A DNA stretch of 64,000 nt, taken from assembly GCF_016741775.1 (NCBI RefSeq), contig NZ_JAERRK010000004.1, positions 479,857 to 543,856 on the forward strand, written 5' to 3'. Positions within the stretch are counted from its first letter, which is position 1. Every line of letters begins with the position of its first letter. Origin of the DNA: Streptomyces actinomycinicus. GTDB taxonomy: Bacteria > Actinomycetota > Actinomycetes > Streptomycetales > Streptomycetaceae. The notes below the pieces were generated by a model. That model did no database searches. It saw nothing but the letters and a program-made list of their open reading frames with translations, and was not told where the DNA came from. The translations under genes were made by a program, and so were the position numbers. Below are positions 1 to 7,031 of the stretch, piece after piece.

Positions 1-661
1 GGTTGCGTGACGCGCGCAGGCCGGCGCCGCGCGAGTACAACAGCTCGGCCATCGGCAGGAGCTGGTGGTAGCAGTTGAGCGAGGAGGGCACCTTGAGGAT
101 GGCCGGGGTGTCCAGGAACAGCGGGGCCTCGGCGCAGACGTACTCCAGGCACACCGCGCGCTGCCGTTCGGTGGGCGACTCGCCCCGCGCGCTGAGGAAA
201 CGAGTCACGAGGGCGTCGCAGACGGCCCGGAAGGAGTTGTCGGAGGCGAGCCGCCCCCTGAGGTGCTGATGGATCTCCTGGTAGGCGGGGTTGGTGCGGA
301 ATTCCGACATCGGATGCCAGTCCAGCCGGGTGCCGTCCGGGTCGGCCGCCGACACGGCGTCACGGACCTTGGCGCGTACCCCTCGCAGGTTCTTCACGGC
401 CTTGCGGCGGGCCTCGTCCGGCGGATAGCCGGAGGCCTCGTACATCTCGGCGACGTACAGGTCGGTGTAGACGAAATCGACCCGGTCGAAGTTGTCCAGC
501 CCCCAGCGGGCCAGGTCATGCAGGCGTTGGGCGGAAAAGTAGCTGTTGCCCGGGGACACACCGATCACGGCGTGCGCGCCCTCGCCCAGGATGACCTCGC
601 AGTGGGAGGTGTACGGCTGGACTTCGAAAACGTCGGCCATCAGCACGGATGCTGTGGTCAC
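1..661 (-). CDS. cyclodipeptide synthase (CDPS), 3' end cut by window edge
   Basis: Uses two aminoacyl-tRNAs to make a cyclic dipeptide (diketopiperazine) by a ping-pong mechanism with a seryl-enzyme intermediate. 220 codons are visible from a GTG start with GGAGGA seven bases upstream. Residues 33-42 (IGVSPGNSYF) match the AlbC active-site loop, so Ser36 corresponds to AlbC Ser37 and Asn39 to Asn40. Residues 172-199 contain EYVCAEAPLF and PSSLNCYH, giving Tyr174/Glu178 (AlbC Tyr178/Glu182) and the Tyr198-His199 pair. Asn-Tyr-His marks the NYH subfamily. Family length is about 230-260 aa, so only the C-terminal tail is missing. Tailoring enzymes (cyclodipeptide oxidase, P450, methyltransferase) would be downstream, outside the window. 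The dipeptide made cannot be predicted by eye. AlbC residue numbers are from memory. Confidence 0.93.
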   Translation of the reverse strand, partial: MTTASVLMADVFEVQPYTSHCEVILGEGAHAVIGVSPGNSYFSAQRLHDLARWGLDNFDRVDFVYTDLYVAEMYEASGYPPDEARRKAVKNLRGVRAKVRDAVSAADPDGTRLDWHPMSEFRTNPAYQEIHQHLRGRLASDNSFRAVCDALVTRFLSARGESPTERQRAVCLEYVCAEAPLFLDTPAILKVPSSLNCYHQLLPMAELLYSRGAGLRASRN

Positions 662-836
662 GGGGGAATCCTCCGCCGCGCGCTAGTCCCGGCGGGGCCC
701 TGTGCCCCTGGTGTGGCTGCGCGGCGCCCTCACGCTAGCCGTACGAGATCAGCACGGGTAGTAACTGCCTGGGTTTGGCTGAAAACAGTCGTATCAATGG
801 TTGAACTGCCCTCCCAGGGCCCACCGTTGCAGGTCG

Positions 837-842
837 TACCCT
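837..842 (+). promoter_or_regulatory. -10 box for leaderless transcript of fructosamine kinase gene
   Basis: TACCCT fits the Streptomyces TANNNT -10 consensus and ends six bases before the GTG at 849. That spacing would put the transcription start on the start codon. There is no Shine-Dalgarno sequence in between, which supports a leaderless mRNA. Confidence 0.5.
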
Positions 843-848
843 GGGCCC

Positions 849-1715
849 GTGGTCAACCGAGACGAGGATCCGGGACAGGTGGCGGCCCGGCTCACCGGCC
901 GCCCGGTCAGCGGGACGCGGAGCACCTCCGGGTCCCCCGCGGAGGTGCTGCTGGACGGCGGGACTCCGGTGATGGTGAAGCGCGGCGGCGCCCCAGGGGC
1001 GGTGCGCGCCGAGGTGGCGGGGCTGCGCTGGCTGGCTGCCGCGGAGGCGGTCCGGGTGCCCGAGGTGCTCGCGTGCGACGAGCGCTGGATGGTGACCGAG
1101 CGCGTACCGACCGGCAGTCCGGGCCCGCTGGCAGCGCTGCATTTCGGCCATGCCTTGGCCGCCCTGCATGCGGCTGGGGCACCCCACTTCGGCTCCGCGC
1201 CCCCCGACGGCCCCGAGGGCGCGTTCATCGGCCTGGCTCCCATGCGCAACACGCCCGGCGCCGACTGGCCCTGCTGGTACGCCGGGCACCGCGTGCTGCC
1301 GTACGTGCGGGCCGCGGTCGACGGGGGCACTCTCCGCCCCGGCGAGGCCGCCGTGTTCGAACGCGTCTGTGAGCGACTGCCGGACCTGGCCGGGCCCGCC
1401 GAGCCGCCCGCCCGGCTGCACGGCGACCTGTGGAACGGCAATGTGCTGTGGGGCTCCGACGGGGAGGTCCGGGTCATCGATCCGGCCGCGCACGGCGGCC
1501 ACCGGGAGACCGACCTGGCGATGCTCCGGCTGTTCGGCTGTCCGCACCTGGACCGGATCCTGGCCGGCTACCAGGAGGCGGCACCCTTGGCCGACGGCTG
1601 GGCCGAGCGCGTGAGCCTGCACCAGCTCTTCCCGCTGCTGGTGCACGTGGTGCTGTTCGGGCGGGGATACGCGGAACAGGCACTGGGCGCGGCCCGGGAC
1701 GCGCTGGCGCGATGA
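849..1715 (+). CDS. fructosamine kinase family protein
   Basis: Predicted ketosamine/fructosamine kinase of the FN3K/aminoglycoside-phosphotransferase fold, which phosphorylates sugar-amine adducts so that they fall off proteins or amino acids. The protein has 288 aa, the usual family length. The N-terminal lobe carries VMVKRG (ATP-binding Lys). The catalytic loop LHGDLWNGNVLW places the catalytic Asp at residue 193, followed by VIDPAAHGGHRETDLAML, the metal-binding Asp segment typical of FN3K proteins. The GTG start was chosen because a TANNNT box lies six bases upstream; an upstream ATG at 801 would add 16 residues unlike the family. It stands alone, divergent from the cyclodipeptide synthase. 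Confidence 0.88.
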   Translation: MVNRDEDPGQVAARLTGRPVSGTRSTSGSPAEVLLDGGTPVMVKRGGAPGAVRAEVAGLRWLAAAEAVRVPEVLACDERWMVTERVPTGSPGPLAALHFGHALAALHAAGAPHFGSAPPDGPEGAFIGLAPMRNTPGADWPCWYAGHRVLPYVRAAVDGGTLRPGEAAVFERVCERLPDLAGPAEPPARLHGDLWNGNVLWGSDGEVRVIDPAAHGGHRETDLAMLRLFGCPHLDRILAGYQEAAPLADGWAERVSLHQLFPLLVHVVLFGRGYAEQALGAARDALAR

Positions 1716-2029
1716 CCGCGGCCGGGACGGGTTCTCACGGTGACCGTGGCCCGGGACACGCTGGCGCGGTGACCGACGCGGCGACCGTGACGAGCGGGAG
1801 ACCACACGTGCCACACACGCCACACCTGTCATCCACTGTGACATCCAGCACTTCGGCACCATCCGGCCGACGGCGGCCACCAGCCGCCCGCAGCCCTCCG
1901 ACGAGCGGCGCGTCCGGCACGACACCGTGTTCCGGCGGTTTCGTTTCCGGCCTGCGGTTACACAGCGTAAGGAAACCAATCACCCGTTCGAATCGTATAA
2001 GGACGTGAAAGCCTAATCAGGGAGAGACC
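1716..2029. other. intergenic region upstream of graspetide precursor
   Basis: About 310 bp without a convincing gene. Shortly after the kinase stop the sequence repeats part of the kinase 3' end: CCCGGGACGCGCTGGCGCG recurs near 1751 with one change. A TATAAG at 1996-2001, in an otherwise GC-rich stretch, is a candidate -10 box for the precursor gene, but no good -35 was seen. Confidence 0.4.
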
Positions 2030-2221
2030 ATGCAACCGTTCACGCTCAACTACGCGCGGCCCGCTGTGCAGTTGGACGTCGCCACTCCGTACGCGTACGA
2101 CTCCGGGCTGCAGTTGAACATCCTCCCGGACGGGCGGATCGCCGCCACCGACCACGCGACCCTGAGAGCTCTCGGAACCACGACCTCGACCGCAGGTTCC
2201 AAGACGCACTTCGACGACTGA
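2030..2221 (+). CDS. tgmA: graspetide (ATP-grasp-modified RiPP) precursor peptide, TgmA-like
   Basis: A 63-aa precursor of an omega-ester/amide-linked peptide (graspetide). The leader begins PFTLNYARPA, the conserved N-terminal signature of putative ATP-grasp-target RiPPs in actinomycetes (SAV_5884-type system), followed by PYAYD and a DGR segment. The C-terminal core is rich in hydroxyl side chains and ends in acids: TTTSTAGSKTHFDD, with Thr50-52, Ser53, Thr54, Ser57 and Thr59 as potential ester donors and Asp62/Asp63 as acceptors. The ATG follows AGGGAGAG. The ATP-grasp gene starts 18 bases after its stop. The ring pattern cannot be predicted from sequence alone. Symbol given by analogy to the tgm nomenclature. 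Confidence 0.88.
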   Translation: MQPFTLNYARPAVQLDVATPYAYDSGLQLNILPDGRIAATDHATLRALGTTTSTAGSKTHFDD

Positions 2222-2239
2222 ACCGCGGGCCCCAAGACG

Positions 2240-3223
2240 ATGACCGTGCTCATCCTGACCAGTGAAGAGGACGTGACGGCGGACATGGTGGTCCTCCGGC
2301 TGGGCGAGGCCGGCGTGCCCGTCGTCCGGCTCGACCCCGCCGACCTGACCAACGGGGTGGCGCTGTCGGGCGAGTACGTGCACGGCGCCCGCCATGGACA
2401 TCTGTCCGTCGGCGGGCGCCTGGTGAGCATGAACGGCCTGCGCGCCATCTGGGTCCGCAGGCCCGGAACCCCGGCCGCCCGCGCCGCGCACCCGTCCGCC
2501 TGGCTGGCGGAGGAGTCGTCGCAGGCGCTGTACGGCATGCTGCGGTGCAGCGACGCCCGCTGGATGAACCATCCGGACGCCGCCCGCCGCGCCCGGCACA
2601 AACCCTGGCAGCTGCACCTCGCCCAGCGCTGCGGCCTCCCCGTGCCGGCCACTTTGATCACCACGTTCCCGCAGGCCGCGCGGGAGTTCGCGGAACGCTT
2701 CCCGGACCTGGTGGTGAAGCCCGTCTCCGGTGCGCATCCGCAGGAACCCCCGCGGGCGGTGCCGACCAGCAGGGTGGCTCCGGACACCGATTTCACGGCG
2801 GTGGCCTTCGGTCCGACGCTGCTGCAGCGGCGGATCGCCAAGCGGGCCGACATCCGGCTCACCGCCGTCGGCCGCACCCTGCTGGCCGCCCGCAAGCCCG
2901 CCGACCCGGACGCCCGTCCCGAGGACGTGGACGTCCGCTTCGCCCCGTCGGTCTCCCCCTGGCTGCCCGTGGACGTGCCGCCGCGCGTCGCCGAGAGCGT
3001 GCTGCGCTACCTGGCGGACGCGGAACTGGCGTACGGCGCCTTCGACTTCGCGGAGGACGCGGACGGGATCTGGTGGTTCCTGGAGTGCAACCAGTCCGGC
3101 CAGTTCGGCTTCGTCGAGATGGACACCGGCCAGCCGATCGCCGCGACGATCGCCGACTGGCTGGCGGGGAACGGCGATTCCGGCCGCAGGTGTGCGGAGG
3201 GCGACCGGAGCGCGGCGTCTTGA
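2240..3223 (+). CDS. tgmB: ATP-grasp graspetide maturase, TgmB-like
   Basis: Predicted ATP-grasp ligase that activates Asp/Glu side chains of the adjacent precursor as acyl phosphates and joins them to Thr/Ser (ester) or Lys (amide) side chains. The protein has 327 aa, usual for SAV_5884-family maturases. An N-terminal Rossmann-like domain begins VLILTSEEDVTADMVVLRL. The central ATP-grasp part includes LVVKPVSG (nucleotide-binding Lys) and LLQRRIAK. Glu282 and Asn284 in FLECNQSGQFGFVE are the metal-binding residues characteristic of the family. The ribosome-binding site is weak, so translation may be coupled to the precursor gene. A PCMT-type methyltransferase partner (TgmC), common in this system, is absent. 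Confidence 0.9.
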   Translation: MTVLILTSEEDVTADMVVLRLGEAGVPVVRLDPADLTNGVALSGEYVHGARHGHLSVGGRLVSMNGLRAIWVRRPGTPAARAAHPSAWLAEESSQALYGMLRCSDARWMNHPDAARRARHKPWQLHLAQRCGLPVPATLITTFPQAAREFAERFPDLVVKPVSGAHPQEPPRAVPTSRVAPDTDFTAVAFGPTLLQRRIAKRADIRLTAVGRTLLAARKPADPDARPEDVDVRFAPSVSPWLPVDVPPRVAESVLRYLADAELAYGAFDFAEDADGIWWFLECNQSGQFGFVEMDTGQPIAATIADWLAGNGDSGRRCAEGDRSAAS

Positions 3224-3258
3224 GCGTGCGGGGTACGGCTCGGAGAAGGGAACGCGAC

Positions 3259-4155
3259 ATGCGCATCGGACTGCTGGGAACGGGCCCGTGGGCACGGGCC
3301 TCGTACGCCCCCGCCCTCGCCGGGCACACCGGCCTGGAGTTCGCCGGGGTGTGGGGGCGCCGGCCGGAGGCGGCCACGGCGCTGGCGGAGCGGCACGACG
3401 TCGCCGCGTACGCCGACGTGGACGCGCTGCTGGCCGACGTGGACGCGGTGGCGGTGGCCCTGCCGCCGTCCGTGCAGGCCGGGCTGGCGGTGCGGGCGGC
3501 CCGTGCGGGCCGTCATCTGCTGCTGGACAAGCCGCTCGCGCTGTCGGTCGGCGAGGCGCGGGCCGTGACCGAGGCGGTGGAGCGGGCCGGCGTGGCGTCG
3601 GTGGTCTTCTTCACGGCGCGTTTCCAGAAGGAGCCGGAGGCGTGGATCGGGGAACAGGCCGCGACGGCGGGCTGGTTCACGGCGCGGGCGCACTGGCTGG
3701 GGGCGGTGTTCACGACGGACAGCCCGTTCGCGGGCTCACCGTGGCGGCGGGAGAAGGGTGCGCTGTGGGACGTGGGCCCGCACGCCCTGTCGGTCCTGCT
3801 GCCGGTCCTCGGCGACGTCCGGCAGGTCGTGGCGGCGGCGCACGGACCGGCGGACACCGTCCATCTGGTCCTCGACCACGCCACCGGCGCGTCGAGCACG
3901 CTCACGCTGAGCCTGTCGGCCCCGCCCGCGGCGGCCGGGGCCGATGCGGAGCTGCGGGGTGAGGCGGGCGTGGCGGTCATGCCCGGGAGTGCGGACGGAG
4001 CGGTCCCCGCGCTCTCCCGGGCCGCCGACGCCCTGGTGCGGGCGGCCCGCACGGGCCGCCCGCACGCCTGCGACGCCGGGTTCGGCCTCCGGATCACGGA
4101 GATCCTGGCCGCCGCCGAGTCCCGGCTGACGGACGGCACCCGTCGCACCGAGTAG
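3259..4155 (+). CDS. Gfo/Idh/MocA family NAD(P)-dependent oxidoreductase
   Basis: The N-terminal dinucleotide-binding fold starts RIGLLGTGPWARASYAPAL. It is followed by the family signature DKPLALSVGEA around residue 95 (the EKP/DKP lysine that orients the nicotinamide), then the alpha/beta substrate domain with WDVGPHALSVLL, where His is the likely catalytic base. The length of 298 aa is slightly short for the family. It starts 35 bases after the ATP-grasp gene on the same strand, with AGAAGGGA as ribosome-binding site, so it is probably co-transcribed. Family members usually oxidise sugars or inositols or reduce imines. A tailoring role on the graspetide is my inference from position only; it could be unrelated. 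Confidence 0.85.
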   Translation: MRIGLLGTGPWARASYAPALAGHTGLEFAGVWGRRPEAATALAERHDVAAYADVDALLADVDAVAVALPPSVQAGLAVRAARAGRHLLLDKPLALSVGEARAVTEAVERAGVASVVFFTARFQKEPEAWIGEQAATAGWFTARAHWLGAVFTTDSPFAGSPWRREKGALWDVGPHALSVLLPVLGDVRQVVAAAHGPADTVHLVLDHATGASSTLTLSLSAPPAAAGADAELRGEAGVAVMPGSADGAVPALSRAADALVRAARTGRPHACDAGFGLRITEILAAAESRLTDGTRRTE

Positions 4156-4164
4156 GCGACCCAG

Positions 4165-4228
4165 GGGCGCCGGCCGGGGGACGTGGTGGCGCGCGCACGA
4201 GCCGGGAGAGCCTCCCCGGCCGGCGCCC
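4165..4228. terminator. bidirectional hairpin terminator
   Basis: Perfect 15-bp inverted repeat, GGGCGCCGGCCGGGG at 4165-4179 and its complement at 4214-4228, with a 34-nt loop. It sits between the convergent oxidoreductase and acetyltransferase genes. Confidence 0.7.
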
Positions 4229-4301
4229 GGACCGCCGCGTTCCCGGCGGGCTCCGGTCGCCGGCCGCCCGCCGGTCGCCCGCGCGCCCGCGCGCCCGCGG
4301 G

Positions 4302-5210
4302 TCAGTCGGCCTCGGTGGCGTGGGTGAGCCAGTAGTTGACGCGTTCCCGGGTGACCGGGTAGCCCGCCCTCGTGAAGTGCGCGGCCATCGGGAAGTTGCC
4401 CTGGTCGGTCGCGGCGGCGATGTGCTCGGCGCCTCGTTCGACCAGGTGGTGGGTGCATTCGACGAGCAGGTCGTAGGCGTACCCGTGACCGCGTTGTTCG
4501 GGCACCACTCCGATGAAGCCGATGCACGGTCCGGAGGGGTTGCGGGCGGGGATGTGGATGCCGACCGGCTCGCCCTCCGGCGTGCGGGCGATCTGCCACC
4601 AGCTGCGCGGCGACGGCATCCAGTGGAAGACGTCGAGTTCCTCCTGGGCGGCCTGGTCCACACCGCCCTGCGTGATGGCCCGGCGGGCGTGGGCGTCCAA
4701 GGTGACGGAGTGGATGCGGCGCAGCAGACCGAAGAAGACGGCGTCGTCCGGTTCCTCCTCGAACACGAGGCGTCCGGGCCGTTCGGGCAGACCGCAGTCC
4801 GGCGTCCAGCGGTACAGGAAGCGCTCCACCAGCGGTTCGTAGCCGGCCTTTCGCGCGACGGCCTCGCGGGTCGCGACGGCCGCCCGCAGCCGGGGGTCGT
4901 CCCGCCAGCCGGCGGGCAGGTCCAGGTCGATCTCGTCCGGGCGCCAGGGCGCGGTCCGCACGAGTTCGGCTCCGGCCTCCTCCTCGCCCTCGGCGACGTC
5001 GAGCCAGTTGAGCAGCAGCGGCTCGGTGTCCTCGGGCCTGCCCCACCAGGCGGCGCGGGCCACGGTGCGGCCGTCGCGCACGGCGATGCGCTGCCAGTCG
5101 GGCCGGAACAGGGTCCGCAGGTGCTTCTCACGGAAGCCCAGCGGGTCGGGCATGGTGTCGAAAAGATGGGCACTGCTCTCGTCGAGCGTGCGGATGACCA
5201 CGTCGGTCAA
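4302..5210 (-). CDS. GNAT family N-acetyltransferase
   Basis: The protein has 302 aa. A C-terminal GNAT domain (about residues 165-300) has the acetyl-CoA loop in the form VVPEQRGHGYAYDLL, matching the Q/R-x-x-G-x-G/A pattern, followed by DQGNFPMAAHFTRAGY, the usual family ending. The N-terminal 150 residues are a divergent second domain, so it may be a double-GNAT enzyme. The start is a TTG: GGAGG lies five bases upstream and no ATG or GTG has such a site; GTG at 5201 is the alternative. The substrate is not predictable. It reads convergent to the graspetide locus and divergent from the phosphatase gene. Confidence 0.82.
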   Translation of the reverse strand: MTDVVIRTLDESSAHLFDTMPDPLGFREKHLRTLFRPDWQRIAVRDGRTVARAAWWGRPEDTEPLLLNWLDVAEGEEEAGAELVRTAPWRPDEIDLDLPAGWRDDPRLRAAVATREAVARKAGYEPLVERFLYRWTPDCGLPERPGRLVFEEEPDDAVFFGLLRRIHSVTLDAHARRAITQGGVDQAAQEELDVFHWMPSPRSWWQIARTPEGEPVGIHIPARNPSGPCIGFIGVVPEQRGHGYAYDLLVECTHHLVERGAEHIAAATDQGNFPMAAHFTRAGYPVTRERVNYWLTHATEAD

Positions 5211-5437
5211 GGGTTCCTCCGGGATGCGTACGGTGTGCGGCGCTCCCGGTCGGATTCAGACGTGACACGCCCGCGGCACGGGGAGGGGGGAGCGCTGGGT
5301 GATGGGGTGCTGCATGACGCTCGCCTCCTTCTTCCGTCCGGCTCGGGCGTGGTGATCGCAGACTAGTCGGACGGCCTGCCCGGCGTCCAAGGGTTTTCGC
5401 CGGGTGCGGTCGGCGGGCGGCGGCGTAGCTTGGGGAT
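5211..5437. promoter_or_regulatory. divergent promoter region with leaderless -10 box
   Basis: Serves the acetyltransferase (minus) and phosphatase (plus). TAGCTT at 5426-5431 ends six bases before the phosphatase GTG, the spacing expected for a leaderless transcript. The remaining bases show no clear operator. Confidence 0.45.
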
Positions 5438-6547
5438 GTGGAATCGGTACGTGGCCGGTCGTCCCGCGGGGACCGGGAGGGCCGCGGCTGGCTGCGGGGC
5501 GCGCCGCCGCCGTGGTGGGTACGCGTGCTGCCCGTCGCACTGCTCGTGGCGGTCGGCTCGGCCACCATGGTCACGCCGGAGGCCCATGATCTCGGCTTCC
5601 TGCTGGGCGCGATCCCGCCGCTCGCGGTGCTGTCGTACGGTCCGCTGGCGACCGGTGTGCTCGGCCTCGGGGTGATCGCGTTGCTGAACGCGCCGGCCAC
5701 GCACCTGAACCGTCCCGGTGACACCGATCTGCTCACGGTCGTGTTCGTGGCGGCACTGAGCGTGTTCGTCTCCTACGTGCGCAGTCACCGGGACGCCCAG
5801 CTGAGCATGGAGCGGGCGATCGGCGAGGCGGTGCAGCGGGCGGTGCTGCCGCCGGTGCCACAGCGGGTCGGGCAGGTCGGGTGCGCGTCGTTCTACCGGG
5901 CCGCGCAGGACGGGACGCTGGTGGGCGGGGACTTCTTCGACGTGCGCGAGGGGCCGTACGGGGTGCGGGCGGTGATGGGCGACGTGCAGGGCCACGGGCT
6001 GCAGGCGGTCGCCACGGTGGTGTCGCTGCTGGGAGCGTTCCGGGAGGCGGTCCTGGACCAGCCGGACCTGGAGTCGGTCGCGGCCCGGATGGACCGCCGG
6101 CTGGCGGTGGACTCGGCGGACGTACGGCACGCGGAGCTGTTCGCGACGGCGCTGCTGCTGGAGTTCGCCGCCGGCACGGCCGCGGTGCGGGTGCTGGCCT
6201 GTGGTCATCCGGCGCCCGTCCTGCTGTGCGAGGGACAGGCGCAGGAAGTGGCCGTCGCGCCCGGCCCGCCGCTGGGGATCGGGCTCCTGGACGCCGATCC
6301 GCCGAAGGAGGCGACCGTGGCGCTCGGTGCCGGTGACCGGCTGTTCCTGGCCTCCGACGGCGTGTGGGAGGCGCGGGACGCCGCCGGCGCCTTCTATCCG
6401 CTGCCGGAGCGGCTGAAAGCCCTGGCCGGGACCGCGTCCGCCGATCTGCCCGCCGCGGTGTGGGCCGAGCTGCTGGGGCTGCGCTACGTCGTCCGCGACG
6501 ACGTGACCATGCTGGTGCTGATGCCCGAGTCCCCGGCCACCGCATGA
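5438..6547 (+). CDS. membrane-anchored SpoIIE-type PP2C protein phosphatase
   Basis: The protein has 369 aa. Residues about 25-105 form three or four hydrophobic helices (VRVLPVALLVAVGSATM, LGFLLGAIPPLAVLSYG, LATGVLGLGVIALL, LLTVVFVAALSVFVSYV), a small sensor or anchor. Residues 130-365 are a SpoIIE/RsbU phosphatase domain with the metal-binding segments GGDFFDV and VMGDVQGHGL and the terminal ASDGVWEARD and RDDVTMLVL. Such enzymes dephosphorylate anti-anti-sigma factors and so release stress sigma factors. There is no adjacent anti-sigma gene. The GTG start follows a TANNNT box and no ribosome-binding site. Confidence 0.9.
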   Translation: MESVRGRSSRGDREGRGWLRGAPPPWWVRVLPVALLVAVGSATMVTPEAHDLGFLLGAIPPLAVLSYGPLATGVLGLGVIALLNAPATHLNRPGDTDLLTVVFVAALSVFVSYVRSHRDAQLSMERAIGEAVQRAVLPPVPQRVGQVGCASFYRAAQDGTLVGGDFFDVREGPYGVRAVMGDVQGHGLQAVATVVSLLGAFREAVLDQPDLESVAARMDRRLAVDSADVRHAELFATALLLEFAAGTAAVRVLACGHPAPVLLCEGQAQEVAVAPGPPLGIGLLDADPPKEATVALGAGDRLFLASDGVWEARDAAGAFYPLPERLKALAGTASADLPAAVWAELLGLRYVVRDDVTMLVLMPESPATA

Positions 6548-6577
6548 CCCGGCGGCCGGGTTCTGCCTGCGCCGCGG

Positions 6578-7018
6578 TCAGCCCACGTCCCACAGGAAGC
6601 GGTGGGTGTGGATGCCGAAGTACGGGAAGGACCGGATCTCGCGGACGCCCTCGACGGGGCGCACCACGTCGTTGACGAAGTCCAGCAGCGCCTTCGGGCC
6701 GGGAGCGACCACTTCGGCGAAGAGGTCGAAGCCGCCCGAGGTGAGCACCGAGTAGACGACCTCGGGGCGGTCGGCGAGGGCGTCGGCGACGGTCCGGGGG
6801 TCGCCGTCGACGCCGATGCCGAGCAGCGCCATGGCCTGCCCGCCCATGGCCATGGGGTCGGTGACCCCGACGACCTGGGCCGCCTTGGAGTCCAGGAGGC
6901 GCTGCAGCCGCTGCCGGGCCGCCGAGGCGGACAGGCCGACCTTCGGGCCGAGGTCGGCGTAGGCGATGCGGCCGTCGGTCTGCAGTTCCCGCAGGATGGC
7001 CCGGTCGATGTCGTCCAT
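6578..7018 (-). CDS. Lrp/AsnC family transcriptional regulator
   Basis: The protein has 146 aa, the normal Lrp length. An N-terminal winged helix-turn-helix (IDRAILRELQTDGRIAYADLG to ASAARQRLQRL) is followed by a C-terminal RAM/AsnC ligand-binding domain (GGFDLFAEVVAP). AAAGGAG lies upstream of the ATG. It begins 13 bases after the aminotransferase stop on the same strand, so the two are probably one transcript. Lrp-type regulators often sense the amino acid handled by their neighbour; control of the aminotransferase gene is inferred. Confidence 0.9.
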   Translation of the reverse strand: MDDIDRAILRELQTDGRIAYADLGPKVGLSASAARQRLQRLLDSKAAQVVGVTDPMAMGGQAMALLGIGVDGDPRTVADALADRPEVVYSVLTSGGFDLFAEVVAPGPKALLDFVNDVVRPVEGVREIRSFPYFGIHTHRFLWDVG

Positions 7019-7031
7019 GCTCCGGCTCCTT

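Noticed and set aside
65..1372. Long plus-strand open frame antisense to the cyclodipeptide synthase
   Set aside because: Its translation has no family features; the minus-strand frame carries every CDPS catalytic motif. High GC creates such shadow frames.
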